Positions 12,701 through 26,355 of a DNA stretch of 64,000 bases are shown here, one piece after another. The translations under genes were made by a program, and so were the position numbers. Below the pieces are notes generated by a model. It ran no database searches and had not been told where the DNA came from. It was given only the letters and a program-made list of their open reading frames with translations. The number at the start of each line of letters is the position of its first letter. Positions within the stretch are counted from its first letter, which is position 1. The DNA comes from Rutpela maculata (lineage: Eukaryota; Arthropoda; Insecta; Coleoptera; Cerambycidae), in NCBI GenBank assembly GCA_936432065.2, contig OW386289.2:34093372-34157371 (forward strand). Reading direction: 5' to 3'.

Positions 12701-15700
12701 TTCTTAGAGTACACAGCGTAAGATATTTTTGTAACGTTTTTGCTTAACATTTTAATCATTTGAAGAAGTAAGTTATGCCCAAAATAACAGCGAGTTGTGT
12801 ATTGCGACGTCACAGTCTAGCACGAAGTATTCAAATAAGGAATTAAATAAGTTCTGAGTTTTTGAGATATCGAGATGATTTTTTTTTTGCTTGACTAGTT
12901 AACTGAAAGACTACTAAATGAGGCTGAATGTACATGATATTTCTAAAGTAGGAAACTTCCTAATTAACAAAATATAACGAATGTTTTAAGATTCTCAGTT
13001 TTCAAAGTGATACATTTTAGGTATGGGTAAATTGGGGTTAATTTGGTATTATTTGAATCTCAGTATAGTAGATTTAAAAAAGAAATATATTATACCTCAC
13101 CTTAGCTAATGACTGTTTTGCCATATACAATTCCGCATCTGACGTATAATGATAAGTTTTGGGATTCTGCCGCTGTGGTCTGTCCCACATACCGACTTTT
13201 TCTGTATCACTGCTACTGGTGTTAACCAAATATGAAAAAACTGGTTGTTGCAAAACGTCCTATAAATTATTTCATTTGATGACTCATTGCAAGCTGTATT
13301 TATATATACTCAGTATTACCTGGAATTCCCTCACATATTTGTGTAATGTTTTATGTGACTTGTCCACGGTTTCTTTTATCGCCCAGTAGTTGATATCTTT
13401 CCATTTTACAATTTTTACATAATCCTTCAACTTCTTATCAATCGGTGACTTCAGATCCTTAATCTTGTTTGAAATTGTTACACTGAACTGTTGAAAGTAG
13501 CTGTATAAATTCCAAAGGATACTAATAAACAGCTTACTCTCTCTTGTTCGATCCAAGTAAGTGGAATGACAGTGAAAAACATGGAGTAAATCTAACCTGC
13601 CTTGAAACTCTGCCAAATTCGATTTGGTAATGAACGTTTGCAAAGTTTCAATTAACTCTTTTTCTGTTATTTGTTTCGATACAATGAACTGTTCCATTAT
13701 ATTGTAGATGTACAACCACCATTTTGCCATGGGCTCATTTAACCTAGATAAAAGAGAAATATAATAATGTAAATTGCATTTGTAAATCACATTTTGTGGA
13801 AACTTGGTAGAAGTAAATGCAGGACAAATATTATGTTAACGTTTTATGGAATTTACTACATTCAGGAGTGTCTAATATTTCTTTTTTTTAAATAAAAATA
13901 CTTTAGATTATATTTAGCCCAAGAATCACCTCATGGACACAGAAAAAATATAGAAAAATAAACTAATAAAAGTATTTAAGAGAAAACTAATATGCTCTTA
14001 ATTGTAATTAAACCTTATAATATAATAACAATAATAATAATAAACTGCTTTATTTGCTGAATAACTTTACATTAATTTTAGCATTGTCAAGAGCATAAGG
14101 TATATAAAAGTGTGAATACACACATCTTACAACAAACGGATAAAATATTCTAAATTGTACATGTACACTTACTAGTTAAATGGGAATTACAAACTTACAC
14201 AAAAATAATGAAACAATAGTAGTTTAAAAAATGATAAATAATATTAGAGTTTTGTATGTAATATTTAAAAGAATAAGAATGGAGCCCAGATGCATTAAAT
14301 ACTGCACTTTTTTTTTAATTTTTATATTCGACTTCTTATGTGTTCTCAAGTGAGTGAATTATAGAAAATAAGTCATTGTATCTGTACAGATACAAGTATT
14401 ATGTCATAGATAGTCTTAATTAGTCACAATGGATAAATATTTAGTGATCTTTGTTAGTTAATGCATGGGTGTCAACGGGATCAGTTTCCGGGTGCCATTT
14501 CTTTATTTTTTTAACGAATCGAGATGAAACTAGGCATGTGTCAGATGTTACCGAAATGACATTTTTTTTATTCACCTGTCAAGTTTCTACGACTTCCTGT
14601 TTCACCAGAAGTGACCTCTACTTTTGATTTTCAAATGGAACACCCTGTATATTTTTGTATTTTTGGAACCTAGAGGCATATGACTGTGTTAATTTTATGA
14701 CTCTTTCTGCTTTGAATTTTTTACAGTCAATTTTAAGTTTCAACTTAGTGAGCAGAAATTATTCTAATGTTTATAAATGATTGAAGAAAAATACATACTG
14801 AATTTCTTTGTCATTAATTTGTCACAGAGAGGTCGAAAGTCAATAATATCTTTTTCAAAATTTTTATATCACTTTCATGCTGCAGCTAAATGTAATTTTT
14901 CAATACCAATCTAACAATTTATCACAACACATTCTGTATGATCAATTTCTGGTGGGTGTCACGGCGCACAGATTGGAAATTAAAATTAACTACAAAAAAT
15001 TCAAAATGATGGAAAAAGTCATAAAATTAACAGATATACGAAGAACAATCTCTAGATTCAAAAAATCCAAAAATATACTACTTTTGATTTTTAAATGGAA
15101 CCATTTAAAAATCAAATTAGTCATTTCCGGTGAAACTGGAAGTCGTAGAAAGGACCCCGCACCATTAGCATAGGAAAAATCATTTCGGTGTAATATTCTT
15201 CAAACTTTGGGAATAGGTAGTTCAAGGACTTTCGAAGAAAAAAATGTCAGATGAAAAAATTGATTTAATGCCTTCCCTGCAGAAACAGTGACAGGAAGTT
15301 AAAAATCTTTGAAAAAATTAAAAACATTTCGGTGGACTGTTCTTTAAGCCTTGGGAATAAGTAGTTGAAGGGCTTCCGATATGAAAAAATTGATTTAATG
15401 CCTTCCCTGCAGAATTACAGTGACTGGAATTTAAAAAATTAGAAATCATTTATGCATTAGGTAAATCAATTTTTTCATAATGACATTTTTTGTTCAGAAG
15501 CCCTTGAGCTACCCATTTCCAAAGTTTGAAGAAAATTCCACCGAAATAATTTTTCCAATGCTAATGGTGCGGGGCCCTTTGACAGATGAATGAAAAAATG
15601 TCGCTTTGATAACATGTGATACGATCTGTTAAAAAATAAAGAAATGGTGGCTGGAAAGTATATGTGTACAAGTATGTATGCACGTATTTATTTGTACATG

Positions 15701-18700
15701 CATAATAGTTTTGACTGTTATTTCCGTTATTGCTGTTTGTACAACTTTACTTTGAAATAAAGAATATTTGATTTGATTTTATTATTCTTCCACTTAAAGG
15801 GTGCAATTATGTGATTACCTGTTTTTAAAAAATAAATATATATATATTTGGTACCTTTCGTAGGTTTGATTCAAAAGATCTTTCCACATGGTTAACTCCA
15901 ACTTCCTCCAAGAAATGATTTGCTGAGTGATGTTTTGATAATGCTGAGATAAACTCACACCAGAATGTGCGACTTCTTCCCATTCGTGGCATTTGCTCAG
16001 CAAGATTTCAAAACCAGTCAAGAATCTCGAGATTGGACTTGTTATGTCAAAGTTGTATATTCTTTCTATCACCAAGACAATCTGCAAATATAAAAGTTTA
16101 ATAAAGGACTTAACTTATAAATTCGATCAAGGTATTACAGTTTTCAATGTTGGTTGATCTGGCCATTCATCTAAAAGATCGTTCACTTTGATTCGTAGTT
16201 CTTCCAAAATGTGATAGCACGATTTTATTTCATCTACATCGGAGTCTTTGTAGAAGTCTCGGTTTTTCTTCATTAACAAGTTAGTTCTAGTAGGCGATGT
16301 TTGGTCATCTGAAATTATATTATTTAACATTGTTAACTAAGGAAAGTCTCCCAAATGTTTCTAAAAAATGATTTATTTATTTATTTATTTATTTAATCGT
16401 CTTATTTATATTAATGCCCTGGCGGAGTTTAGCTGTGGGCTATTCCACCACCCAACCAGGACTCATACATACAGGCAACATCACAACACCCATTTCCTGC
16501 GACATTGTCATCTGCCGCACTCGAACTCAGATGACAGTGACTAACCACGTTGTTTCATTCAACAGCAGACTGGCACACTGCTATTTGCTCAATAACACAT
16601 TTAAAATACCACTAAAATACTCATACTTTAGCGATAATTCGGACCCAGCACCCACTGAATTGGTTATCATAGATACAATACAAAAGTCGTTGCAAAATGA
16701 GAAAAATTGAATATGAGAACAAAGAGATATCTAAAATGTAAATGTAATCTCACCTTCTTTTGTAAAACATAAAATTTAATGACCATGTACCTATATCCAT
16801 ATGAATGAATATAACAAAATTTACAATTTCAATGCATTTAATAACCTTCACTCGATCTATCTCTCACAGTTTTATTAACTAACTATATAGCCCAGGGTCG
16901 ATCCCTCATGTTATATGAGTGATGCTCAACAAATTAGAGACAAGCTGAAATTTTGTATGGTGCTTTATTTTGAGGTGCTAAATATACCCTGAAACCCCAG
17001 CGGTGAGTCGTTGAGCCCGTCCCTCCAAAACAACCCCCAAAAGGGGGTAAAATTGTCCTTTTTTTTACTTTTTTCTTTATATCTCAAAAATGAAGCATTG
17101 TAGGAAAAAATTCAGAGAGGCCAAAGTTGAAGAGCAGAAAATTTCCTATCAAATAAGTCTATTGTTAGAAATTTTGACCTAGCAGTGGCGGAGCAATGAA
17201 TTTTTAATATATTTTTATTCAAAATGTTAATATTTTATAGTTAGGATTAATTACACAGCCACACCAAAAAAATAAAGTGTCTTGACCCCAGAGACTGACT
17301 AGGTAGACTTTATGTTTTTCGGGTCCCTGAATCCGAATCCGGGGTCCATTTGATCCCATGTCATCAGGTTTAAGGTCATTTGAAGGTCAAATTGAGATAT
17401 GACCGTGAAAAATTCCGCAAAAAATGTATGTTTATGTTTTTGAGGTAGCTGAATCCGAATCCGGGGTTTATTTGATACCATCATGTCAGAATCAAGGTCA
17501 AATGAAGGTCAAACACATGAAATTCAATAATACAATCTTTTTTGACCCCGGATTCCGAAAAAGCAGAAAATTTTACGTCCAAATACATCCTGAACGGTTC
17601 ATGGAACCGATTTCTTGGGTCATTTGTTGGTTATGAAGCGGTCGAATGCTTATTTTCCATTTCTTAGCTGATATATCGATTGTAAACCGAAAGCTTGCGT
17701 CTATGACTAGTGACCTTCAAGTTTTTGTGGTCGCTTATCACGATCCCGGTATCCATTTGATACCATGACGTATAAACCAAGGTCAATCGAAGGTCAAACG
17801 CCACAATTTGAATGATATACATTTTTTAACCCCGTATTCTCAAAGAACAAAAAATCTTACGTCCAAATACGTCTTGATCTGAGTCGAACCGAACTTTTTC
17901 ATATGGAGGTATTAAACTATTTTGAGATGTTTTAAACTACATTTTTAAGTCCACAGACCTAAATCCAAATCTGCTGATTTCAATAGCCTCAAAATTCAAT
18001 AACCCAATAACCTAATAGCTCTAAAAACCTGATCCCGTAGCTATAAAATGGGGATTACAGACGATGAAAGCTGATGAATCCGTTTACTCGAATAACCACA
18101 TTGCTCAATAATCCCATAACCGAGTAACCCCATAATTTTATTACTTAGTCTCTCATAGCAAAAATTCTGTTCTTTGTAATTAAAGTTGTTGAGCTTCACA
18201 ACTCCAACCATGCCACTGTAATTATGGAACTCATTTTCTCGCTCTGCAACTTATCATGAAATTTCTCTGCATGGAACAACCTTTACACCCAAATCAGCAT
18301 AGCACTTGTGTCTGCATCCAGGACACCTCCTCGCGGGCAACGGAGTAAGCCCGTTATGATGTACAAAATCCGTTCACGCAACCTCCTCGTGGTGTAAATC
18401 GGGTAACGCTAATGCTGACGGTTTCACAATGCAGTTGAAAGATTCAAAAGAAATCTGTATTTGACCTGCAGATGATCTTTCAGGGTCCAAAAAATTATAT
18501 CATTCGAATTATAGCGTTTGACCTCAGTTTATACATCATGGTATCAAATGGATACCGGGATCGTGATAAGCGACCACAGAAACTTAAAGATAACTAGTAA
18601 TAGATGCAAGTTTTCGATTTACAATCGATATATCAGCTAAGAAATGGAAAATAAGCATTTGACCGCTTGACAACCAACAAATGACCTATAGTCCAGTCAA

Positions 18701-21700
18701 TGAAAGAGTTGTAGAGAACATTTTGGAGAGGAGAATTTTTCTCTTCAGGGATGTGTTGGGGGTAATTAGGAGGTAAACATACTAAAAGTCCCCGCCCCTA
18801 GTCCCGCCGCTTCAGTAGGAGAGGGGGGTGGAAAGGTTCCTTTTTTCGATTCTTCGCTTATAACTCGGAAACGATGCGTCGTACGAAAAAAGGTAATCTA
18901 TGCAAAATTAAACGCAATTAAATTTCCCACAAGAACGTTTATATTCATTTTCTTCCTATGTATTATATTTTACGAGATATTCGCCAGCGAAAATCGATAA
19001 TTAATAAAAAAAAATAAATTATATACCTTGTATATTTCTAACAAAGCGGTTTACCGTGGTCTGCTAATAAATCACAGTCACAAAACAATCTCTATTTTAC
19101 AACACTGGACGTATTTACTAACGTAATATTTTGTCGAAACTAGACATTTCCTTAAATATACAGTGTGACTCACTTAAAATGAAGATACCTTTATAACTTT
19201 TTCATTTTGCTTCCAATTTGAATCAAATTTTACTCAAGTATAGAATAAATTAGGATCTACTTATGACCAGAAAATCATTCACCTGCTATAAAGGCAAAGC
19301 TACCTGCGGTACCAAAATATGAGGAAAAAAATTAAAAATCATATTGATTTTTAATCTTATGAACGATGAATTTTACGTAGCCACCACAAATTGCGGAAAC
19401 TGTGGACCCCCTTTGCTAGATGAGATTATGTATGAGATATCCCCCATTAATAATTAAATCAAATTTTGGCGTATGTACGTTTGTGGCGCCGATCCGATGC
19501 ATTTTTTAGAATTTCTAACATTCAAAATGTTTTATTTTTTTCAGCATATTTTTGTACCGCAGGTGGCTTTGCCTTTATAGCAGGTGACTGATTTTCTGGT
19601 CATAAGTAGATCCTAATTTGTTCTATACTTGAGTAAAATTTGATTCAAATCGGAAACAAAATGAAAAAGTTATAAGGGTATCTTCATTTCAAGTGAGTCA
19701 CACTGTATATTTAAGGAAATGTATACATTTCGATAAAATATTACGTTAGTAAATACGTCCACTGTTGTAAAATAAAGATTGTTTTGTGACTGTGATTTAT
19801 TAGCAGACCACGGTAAACCGTTTTGATAGAAATATACAAGGAACATAATATATATATTTTTTTAATTATCGATTTTCGCTGACGAACATCTCGTAAACTA
19901 TAACACATAGGAAGAAAATGAATATAAACATTCTTGTAGAAAATTTAATTACGTTTAATTTTGCATAGATTACCTCTTCCCATACGGCGCATCGTTTCCG
20001 AGTTATAAGCGAAAAATCGAAAAAAGGAACCTTTCCACCCCCCTCGCCCCTGAAGCGGCGTGGCTAGGGGCGGGGACTTTTAGTATGTTTACCTCCCGAC
20101 TACCCCCAACACATCCCTGAAGAGGAAAATTCTCCCCTCCAAAATGTTCTCTACAATCCCCTTTTGGGCATTCATTGATTGGACTACTAAGAAATCGGTT
20201 CCATGAACCGTTCAGGATGTATTTGGACGTAAAATTTTCTGCTTTTTCAGAATCCGGGGTCAAAAAAGATTGTATTATTGAATTTCATGTGTTTGACCTT
20301 CATTTGACCATGATTCTGACATGATGGTATCAAATAAACCCCGGATTCGGATTCAGCAACCTCAAAAACATAAACATAAATTTTTTACGGAATTTTTCAC
20401 GGTCATATCTCAATTTGACATTCAAATGACCTTAAACCTGATGACATTGGATCAAATAAACCCCGGATTCGGATTCAGCAACCTAAGAAACATAAACATA
20501 ATTTTTTTACGGAATTTTTCATGGTCATATCTCAATTTGACCTTGAAATGACCTTAAACCTAATGACATGGGATCAAATCCCCGGATTCGGATTCAGCGA
20601 CCCGAAAAACATAAAGTCTACCTAGTCAGTCTCTGGGGTCAAGACACTTTATTTTTTTTGTGTGGCTGTGTTATAATTAAAGTATGTAATAATCACCGGA
20701 TAAATCAATAGCATCCAAAAATATTATACAGTGGCGCACAAAAGAGGTTTTATGGACCAAAATAGTTGAGCAAAATCGTAGCTCTACGAGCAAAAGAATA
20801 GTACCCATTGTATCTTTTTCGAATTTATCTGCTGTGAGGATTCCAAAAGCAGATTTTTTGTTAAATAGCACCAACAAAAACAATTTTATACGCACCGTCG
20901 GAAAAATGTTCTTTAAAAATGGAATTAATGTAAAATACTCAGATGGTGATGCCGATACTCTCATTGTAATGACAGCATTGACAGCAATAACAATTAGTGA
21001 GAATTTTTCTGAAGATGCGGTAGCAATAGTTAGCGATGATATAGACCTCATGGTGTTATTAATCCATTATTTCCAGAAAATATTGTTTATGGTTCGTCCG
21101 AGAAAATCATCAAAGCCAAATAAAATAACGACATACCAACCTTACAACAAAAATTGGGAGATCTAAAAGATGTTTTATATTAATAGTTAATATTAATTAT
21201 AAGTTTGCACGCTATGTCCGGTTGTGACACCACGTCTGCATTATTCAATACAGGAAAAATTAATTTAGTAAATACCACCAAGAAAAATAGTTAGGTAACC
21301 TGCTAAAATAATTTTATAACCCTCAGGCTACAAAGGAGAAATTAGAAGCAGTCACAACGCAATTGTTTATAGTAGCATATGTTAAAAACTCATCAAATAC
21401 AGATTTGGATAGTGCTAGATACATTCTTTATCATCAGTACGTACGTAAACGAAACCTTAGTACTGATTTTAACTTGGCCATATTACCACCTACCTCAAGC
21501 AGCGCAAAGTGTTAAATTTTTTTTTAGATTAGATTCTTTAGAGTTTTCCACCAGGTAAGTCAAAGTCAGATTTATCATGCAACTAAAACTTTAGGTCATA
21601 TTCTTTTCAACTTTTTAGGTACAAACGTGGTTAAATAAGCATTTACCACCGCAAGATTAGGGTTGGAGTCTAAAAAACCAAGAGTTGCAGCCAATTCATT

Positions 21701-24700
21701 CCGACCAAAACATTGCCTACATGGATTCTACAAAAATTTAAATGTAGTTGTTCATCACGGCACGGTAGCTCAATCGGTTAAGGCGTATTGAGTGGCGAAT
21801 ACGCTGATCGACTCGCTACCGCGCTCTGGGTTCGACCCCCAGCCCCGGTATTGACAACACCGGTGGGTGTGGATGTATGTCTGCGTTTTTCCGAATGTTA
21901 ACCCCCTTCCGGACAGCCTTGGCTTTGGATTTGGGGGTTGTCTACTATCTGTGGTGTGTTTATATCAGGAGGATGTAAAAAAGTATGTGCATGCAAACGA
22001 AAGGGCCTGAAGTGCACTATGGCATGTAGTTAATGCAATGGAATTACTTTCTAAACCGGGCTGTAAATTTGGACATGGATGAAGAAGAAGATCTTTACAA
22101 GTTGTTTGTTTTTTTTAAATCCTATTTTAAAATTAAAACGTTTTGGTTTATTTAATCTTTATTATTATTATACCCACCACAGAGTACCCTCAAAAATGTA
22201 TAGCCCTATAGTGCTACATTGTATTATTATATATTTGATTAAAATTGTAGTTACCTAGCCAAAAAAAACATAATTTAACACTTTTTCGAAATATTTAGAA
22301 AAATACCCTAAATTTGAAAATTCATTGCTCCGCCACTGCTAACTCAAAATTTCTCAAAGTAGATGTAAGTGATAGGAAATTTTCTGCTCTTCAAGTTTGG
22401 ACTCCTGGAATATTTTCCTGCAATGCTTCGTTTTCGAGTTATAAAGGAAAAAGTAGAAAGTGGATCATTTTACCCCTTTTGGGGGGTTGTTTTGGGAGGA
22501 CGGGCTCAACGACTCACCGCTGGGGTTTCAGAGTGTATTTAGCACTTCAAAAGAAAGCACCATACCAAATTTCAGCTTGTCTCTAATTTGTTGAGCATCG
22601 ACCTGGATCGACCCTGGGCTAATATTTACGTACTTCTTTCCAGGGCAATGAATTAGTTGACAGCATCGCAAGAAAAGGGACTGAAGCCCCATTTTTCAGA
22701 TCTGAACCATTCTGTGGCTTATCTAAGGGACACATCCAAAAATAGGAAAAGGAACAAAAGAAGTCCTACTGGAGGAATATTCCAGGCCAAAGACAAGCAA
22801 AAAGGTTTATAACTTATTCGACAAAGAATGCCACAAGGCTTCTTGAACTTGAAAAGTCCGACCTAAGGCCGATCACAGGCCTTCTAACTGTCCATCGCCC
22901 CTCGAGATATCATCTCAAGAACATGGGCATGGCAGAAGGCGACAAATGCACATACTGTGAATTATTATTGAATGAGACAACCATGCCAACTCAGCAAAGG
23001 AATACCTGAAACGACTATAAGTATCAAGATTGACTTCAATTTCCTTTAAGTCAATAATCATTTTTGTCAACAATAGTATTTTTCACAAATTCATCGTTTA
23101 TGCCTAAAGCGCATTTACTGTTTTCATCAAACAGAAATCATAATTTTTGTCACCCCATGTGTGACTAATTATTTTATCTAACAAGTTCTATTTTCACCAT
23201 TATTTGATACCGAACAAATAAATTTTCGATTGTGATATTGTATTCAAATATAAACTCAATTTCAATAAAATATGGAATACTGATAAAAATCCGCTGCCTA
23301 AGGAATCACTACTTCCACATCTAGATTCTCTATCCAAGTCACTCACAACGAAAAAAACTTTGTATGTGGACATAATTGTTTATGGAACTTTAATAATATA
23401 ATATTTGAAATCCTCTACCCTAAAAACCCATAAAACGATACCCCACATCGGTAGTGGGGTGGGGGTGTGATAGGGGAGGGTGGTAGTGGAGGTGGATGAA
23501 GCAAAAAAATATTTTGAGGTTTCTGGTTCTTGTACATACACTAAATCACAATTTTTTTTCATCCCCTTTAATAAGGGGGTGAGGGTGGTAATGGGGGTGG
23601 CTAATGCCAAAAATTTTTTTGAGACCTTTTAGCTTCTCTTGTATATACTAAATACCAATTTTATGGACTCTTACCTGCTTGATGTACCTATTTATCCCAA
23701 ATTTACCCCAATTTACCTCCCAACCCTTCGACGGAATAAGATGAAAATATAATCAAGTTTCAGATCTCGTTAAAGTACATATGTGTACCAAATTTCAAGT
23801 CAATATCTTAAACGGTTTCAGAGTAAACCTGCACACAAAAAGTTACAGACAGACAGACCGACAGACAGATAGACAGAAATTTTTTTTCGCTCAAACTTAA
23901 AATCTCGACGTTTCATGACATTTTAAGCCTATTTGAACAATAAAAAATTTTTTTTGTCGTTATTATATTTCCACTGGATGTGGAAGTAAAAGAACAAAAA
24001 AAGTACAATGGTCAATGCTGCTACTCTAAAGCTACATTTATAGCAGAGAAGAGAGCAAACAGTCGAGCAAAGCAGAAGAATTAAACTAATGCCGGCAACA
24101 CACGCATAGTGAATGAAATATGGCATGCTCGTTGTCTTGAACAAGCAAAGCAGCGAATTCAGTTGGATTTGATTTCTCTGCTTTGCTTGAGATAAAAATG
24201 GGGTTAAATTCAAGAGGATTATTAAAAATGCATACCGAAAATATTAATTAATGAAGTATTTGTATGCCCCCCTTTGTGGGATTAAAAAGACAAACAGCAT
24301 CACCTTAGGATTCCATCTCAAAGCCTCATACAAATGATGAAAGGACCCCTCACAAATGGGAAATTGGCCGGAATTTTGATATGTCGTTCTACTAATCCAG
24401 TAGATCAAAAGTCAATGGGCACGAGTCCCAAAAACACACCCTTCTACCTTTTTTTTTTGCCCTCTATTGGGGTGAAAAGCGCTCGTATACATTTAACAAC
24501 TACATTTCTTTAAAAAAATATTTGTATCTTTCAGCGCGGTAAAAAACCTCAGTCGTAGGATCTGACTTACATTTAGACCCTTCCACCCTTCCGGGGGGTG
24601 AAAATCGCTTTCACGGCTGTATCTTTGTTCCAAAAAAATATGAAACTGCTCAGTTGAACACAGAACCTTAAAAGACAGTGCAAAAATCACTTTGAAGTAT

Positions 24701-26324
24701 CCCTTAACGCTTTTCCACCCCTTACGGGGGATGAAAATGGCTTTCACCTCTGCGCGGCGGTATCTTTCTGGCAAAAAATTATGGAACTACTCAGATGAGT
24801 ACTACATCTCAAAAAAAAAAGGTGTAGCAATTACTCTGCCCCTAACCATTTCTCAGAGTCATTGCTGTACCTCTTTTGAGATGTGCTATCGCTGTGCAGC
24901 CGCTTTACTGAGAATCAGCCCCCGGAAGGGTTGGAAAAGCATTAAGGGGGAACTTCAAAGTGATTTTTGTACTGTCTTTTAAGGTTCTGTGTTCAAGCAG
25001 TTTCATATTTTTTTTTGGAACAAAGATACCGCTGTGCAGCCGTGAAAGTGATTTTCACCCCCCGGGAGGGGTGGAAGAGCGTTAGGGGGTACTTCAAAGT
25101 GATTTTTGCACCCCCCCCCCCCCCCCGGAAGGAGTGGAAAGGGTGGAAGGGTCTAAATGTAAATCAGATCCTACGACTGAGGTTTTTTACCACGCTGAAA
25201 GATACGAATATTTTTTTTAAAGAAATGTAGTTGCTAAATGTATACGAGCACTTTTCACCCCAATAGCGGGCAAAAAAAGGTAGAAAGGTGTGTTTTTGGG
25301 ACTCGTACCCATTAAGACTTTTGATCTACTGGATTAGTAGAACAACATATCAAAATTTGGGCCAATTTCCCATAAGATTTGTGAGGGGTCCTTTGCCCAG
25401 ATCTTTCAGTTTTTTACTTATTTTGTGCACACTGCAACATCTGACATTGCGCATAATATACCATATTTTCAGCTAACTACTTAGAACACATATCAAAAGG
25501 CTTTCTCAAAGACTATTGCCGCTACTAACTTCTTTCACTATGAGCATTTGCATCTTTTATCAAAGCTCTGCTCTCTGCTGCTCGTTGCTCTTGTTTGGTC
25601 TCTGCCTATGAATTTGGTAAAAAAATTCCCCAATCTATCATTGAGAAAAAGAGGTTTACATCTTGAGGATATTATTAAATCTCTATTACACGTAAGCTAC
25701 AAGCAAAATTAGATATCTTAAAGAATAAAATAAATAAACTGTTGCATTAAAAAAAAAAAAAAAAAAAATGTACTTCGTCACTAAATTCAACACAGTTTCC
25801 GAGCAGTTGGCAGTGGTACTTTTGAATAGATTTTAATTTATTTTATTCCATTTTCATTTAACAAAATGTTCTACTTTTCATACAATTTTTTGCTTTATTA
25901 TAAAATCAAAATCAATCATTGAAGATAATCATGAAGTCATGAACTAAAACTTTCTGTTTAAAATTTTTTCAATCCTCCCCGGTCATTAATTATTAAGCAT
26001 GGGGGCCCACCAGTGAATTTGGTACCAGAGCCCTTGATTTGATATGGGGGGCCTGATTCAGTATATAATTTGTACTGATTTTTATTATTACTGTTACAAT
26101 GATATAAATTTAATATTTATTCACTGCCTTTAAGAAATTAAAATTAAATTTATTCTCAAACAATTCTTCTCAAAAGTAATTTTCTTTAGAATCATCAGAT
26201 TTCAGTACTATGGCATACAATATACTTAAATATATGCACCACTTATCATCTATATTCATTTTTCTAAAAGTCAATGACATGAAGTCTTTCTTGGAACTAA
26301 TTATTATATAATAATAATAAATGT

Positions 26325-26355
<31 letters not shown>

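Larger units (their letters stand above)
16891..22619. mobile_element. Giant nested palindrome (~5.7 kb fold-back element)
   Basis: The outer ends TAGCCCAGGGTCGATCC and its inverse bracket the unit. The left arm (16891 to about 19345) is matched in reverse order by the right arm (about 19525-22619): TTGTTGAGCAT, GTGAGTCGTTGAGCCCG, GCAGTGGCGGAGCAATGAAT, CTGACTAGGTAGACTTTATG, GAATCCGAATCCGG, TTTACCGTGGTCTGC and GTATAGAATAAATTAGGATC are all present on both sides. The loop is about 180 bp. Each arm carries an insertion the other lacks: 17620-18698 on the left, about 20680-22290 on the right. No transposase was found. It lies in the 13-kb midasin intron. Confidence 0.9.

Noticed and set aside
17299..20551. 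Matching frames MMVSNKPRIRIQ on both strands
   Set aside because: Mirror images within the arms of the giant palindrome. Not coding.
21759..21850. Possible tRNA gene
   Set aside because: Box A and box B are present, but the acceptor stem does not pair, the spacing is too long and a SINE body follows. A second copy exists at 45424.
24493..25230. Repeated short frames with a shared PERYRRAEVK/RYRCAAVKVIF type peptide
   Set aside because: They come from the mirrored and duplicated pieces of the palindrome 24340-25393, not from genes.
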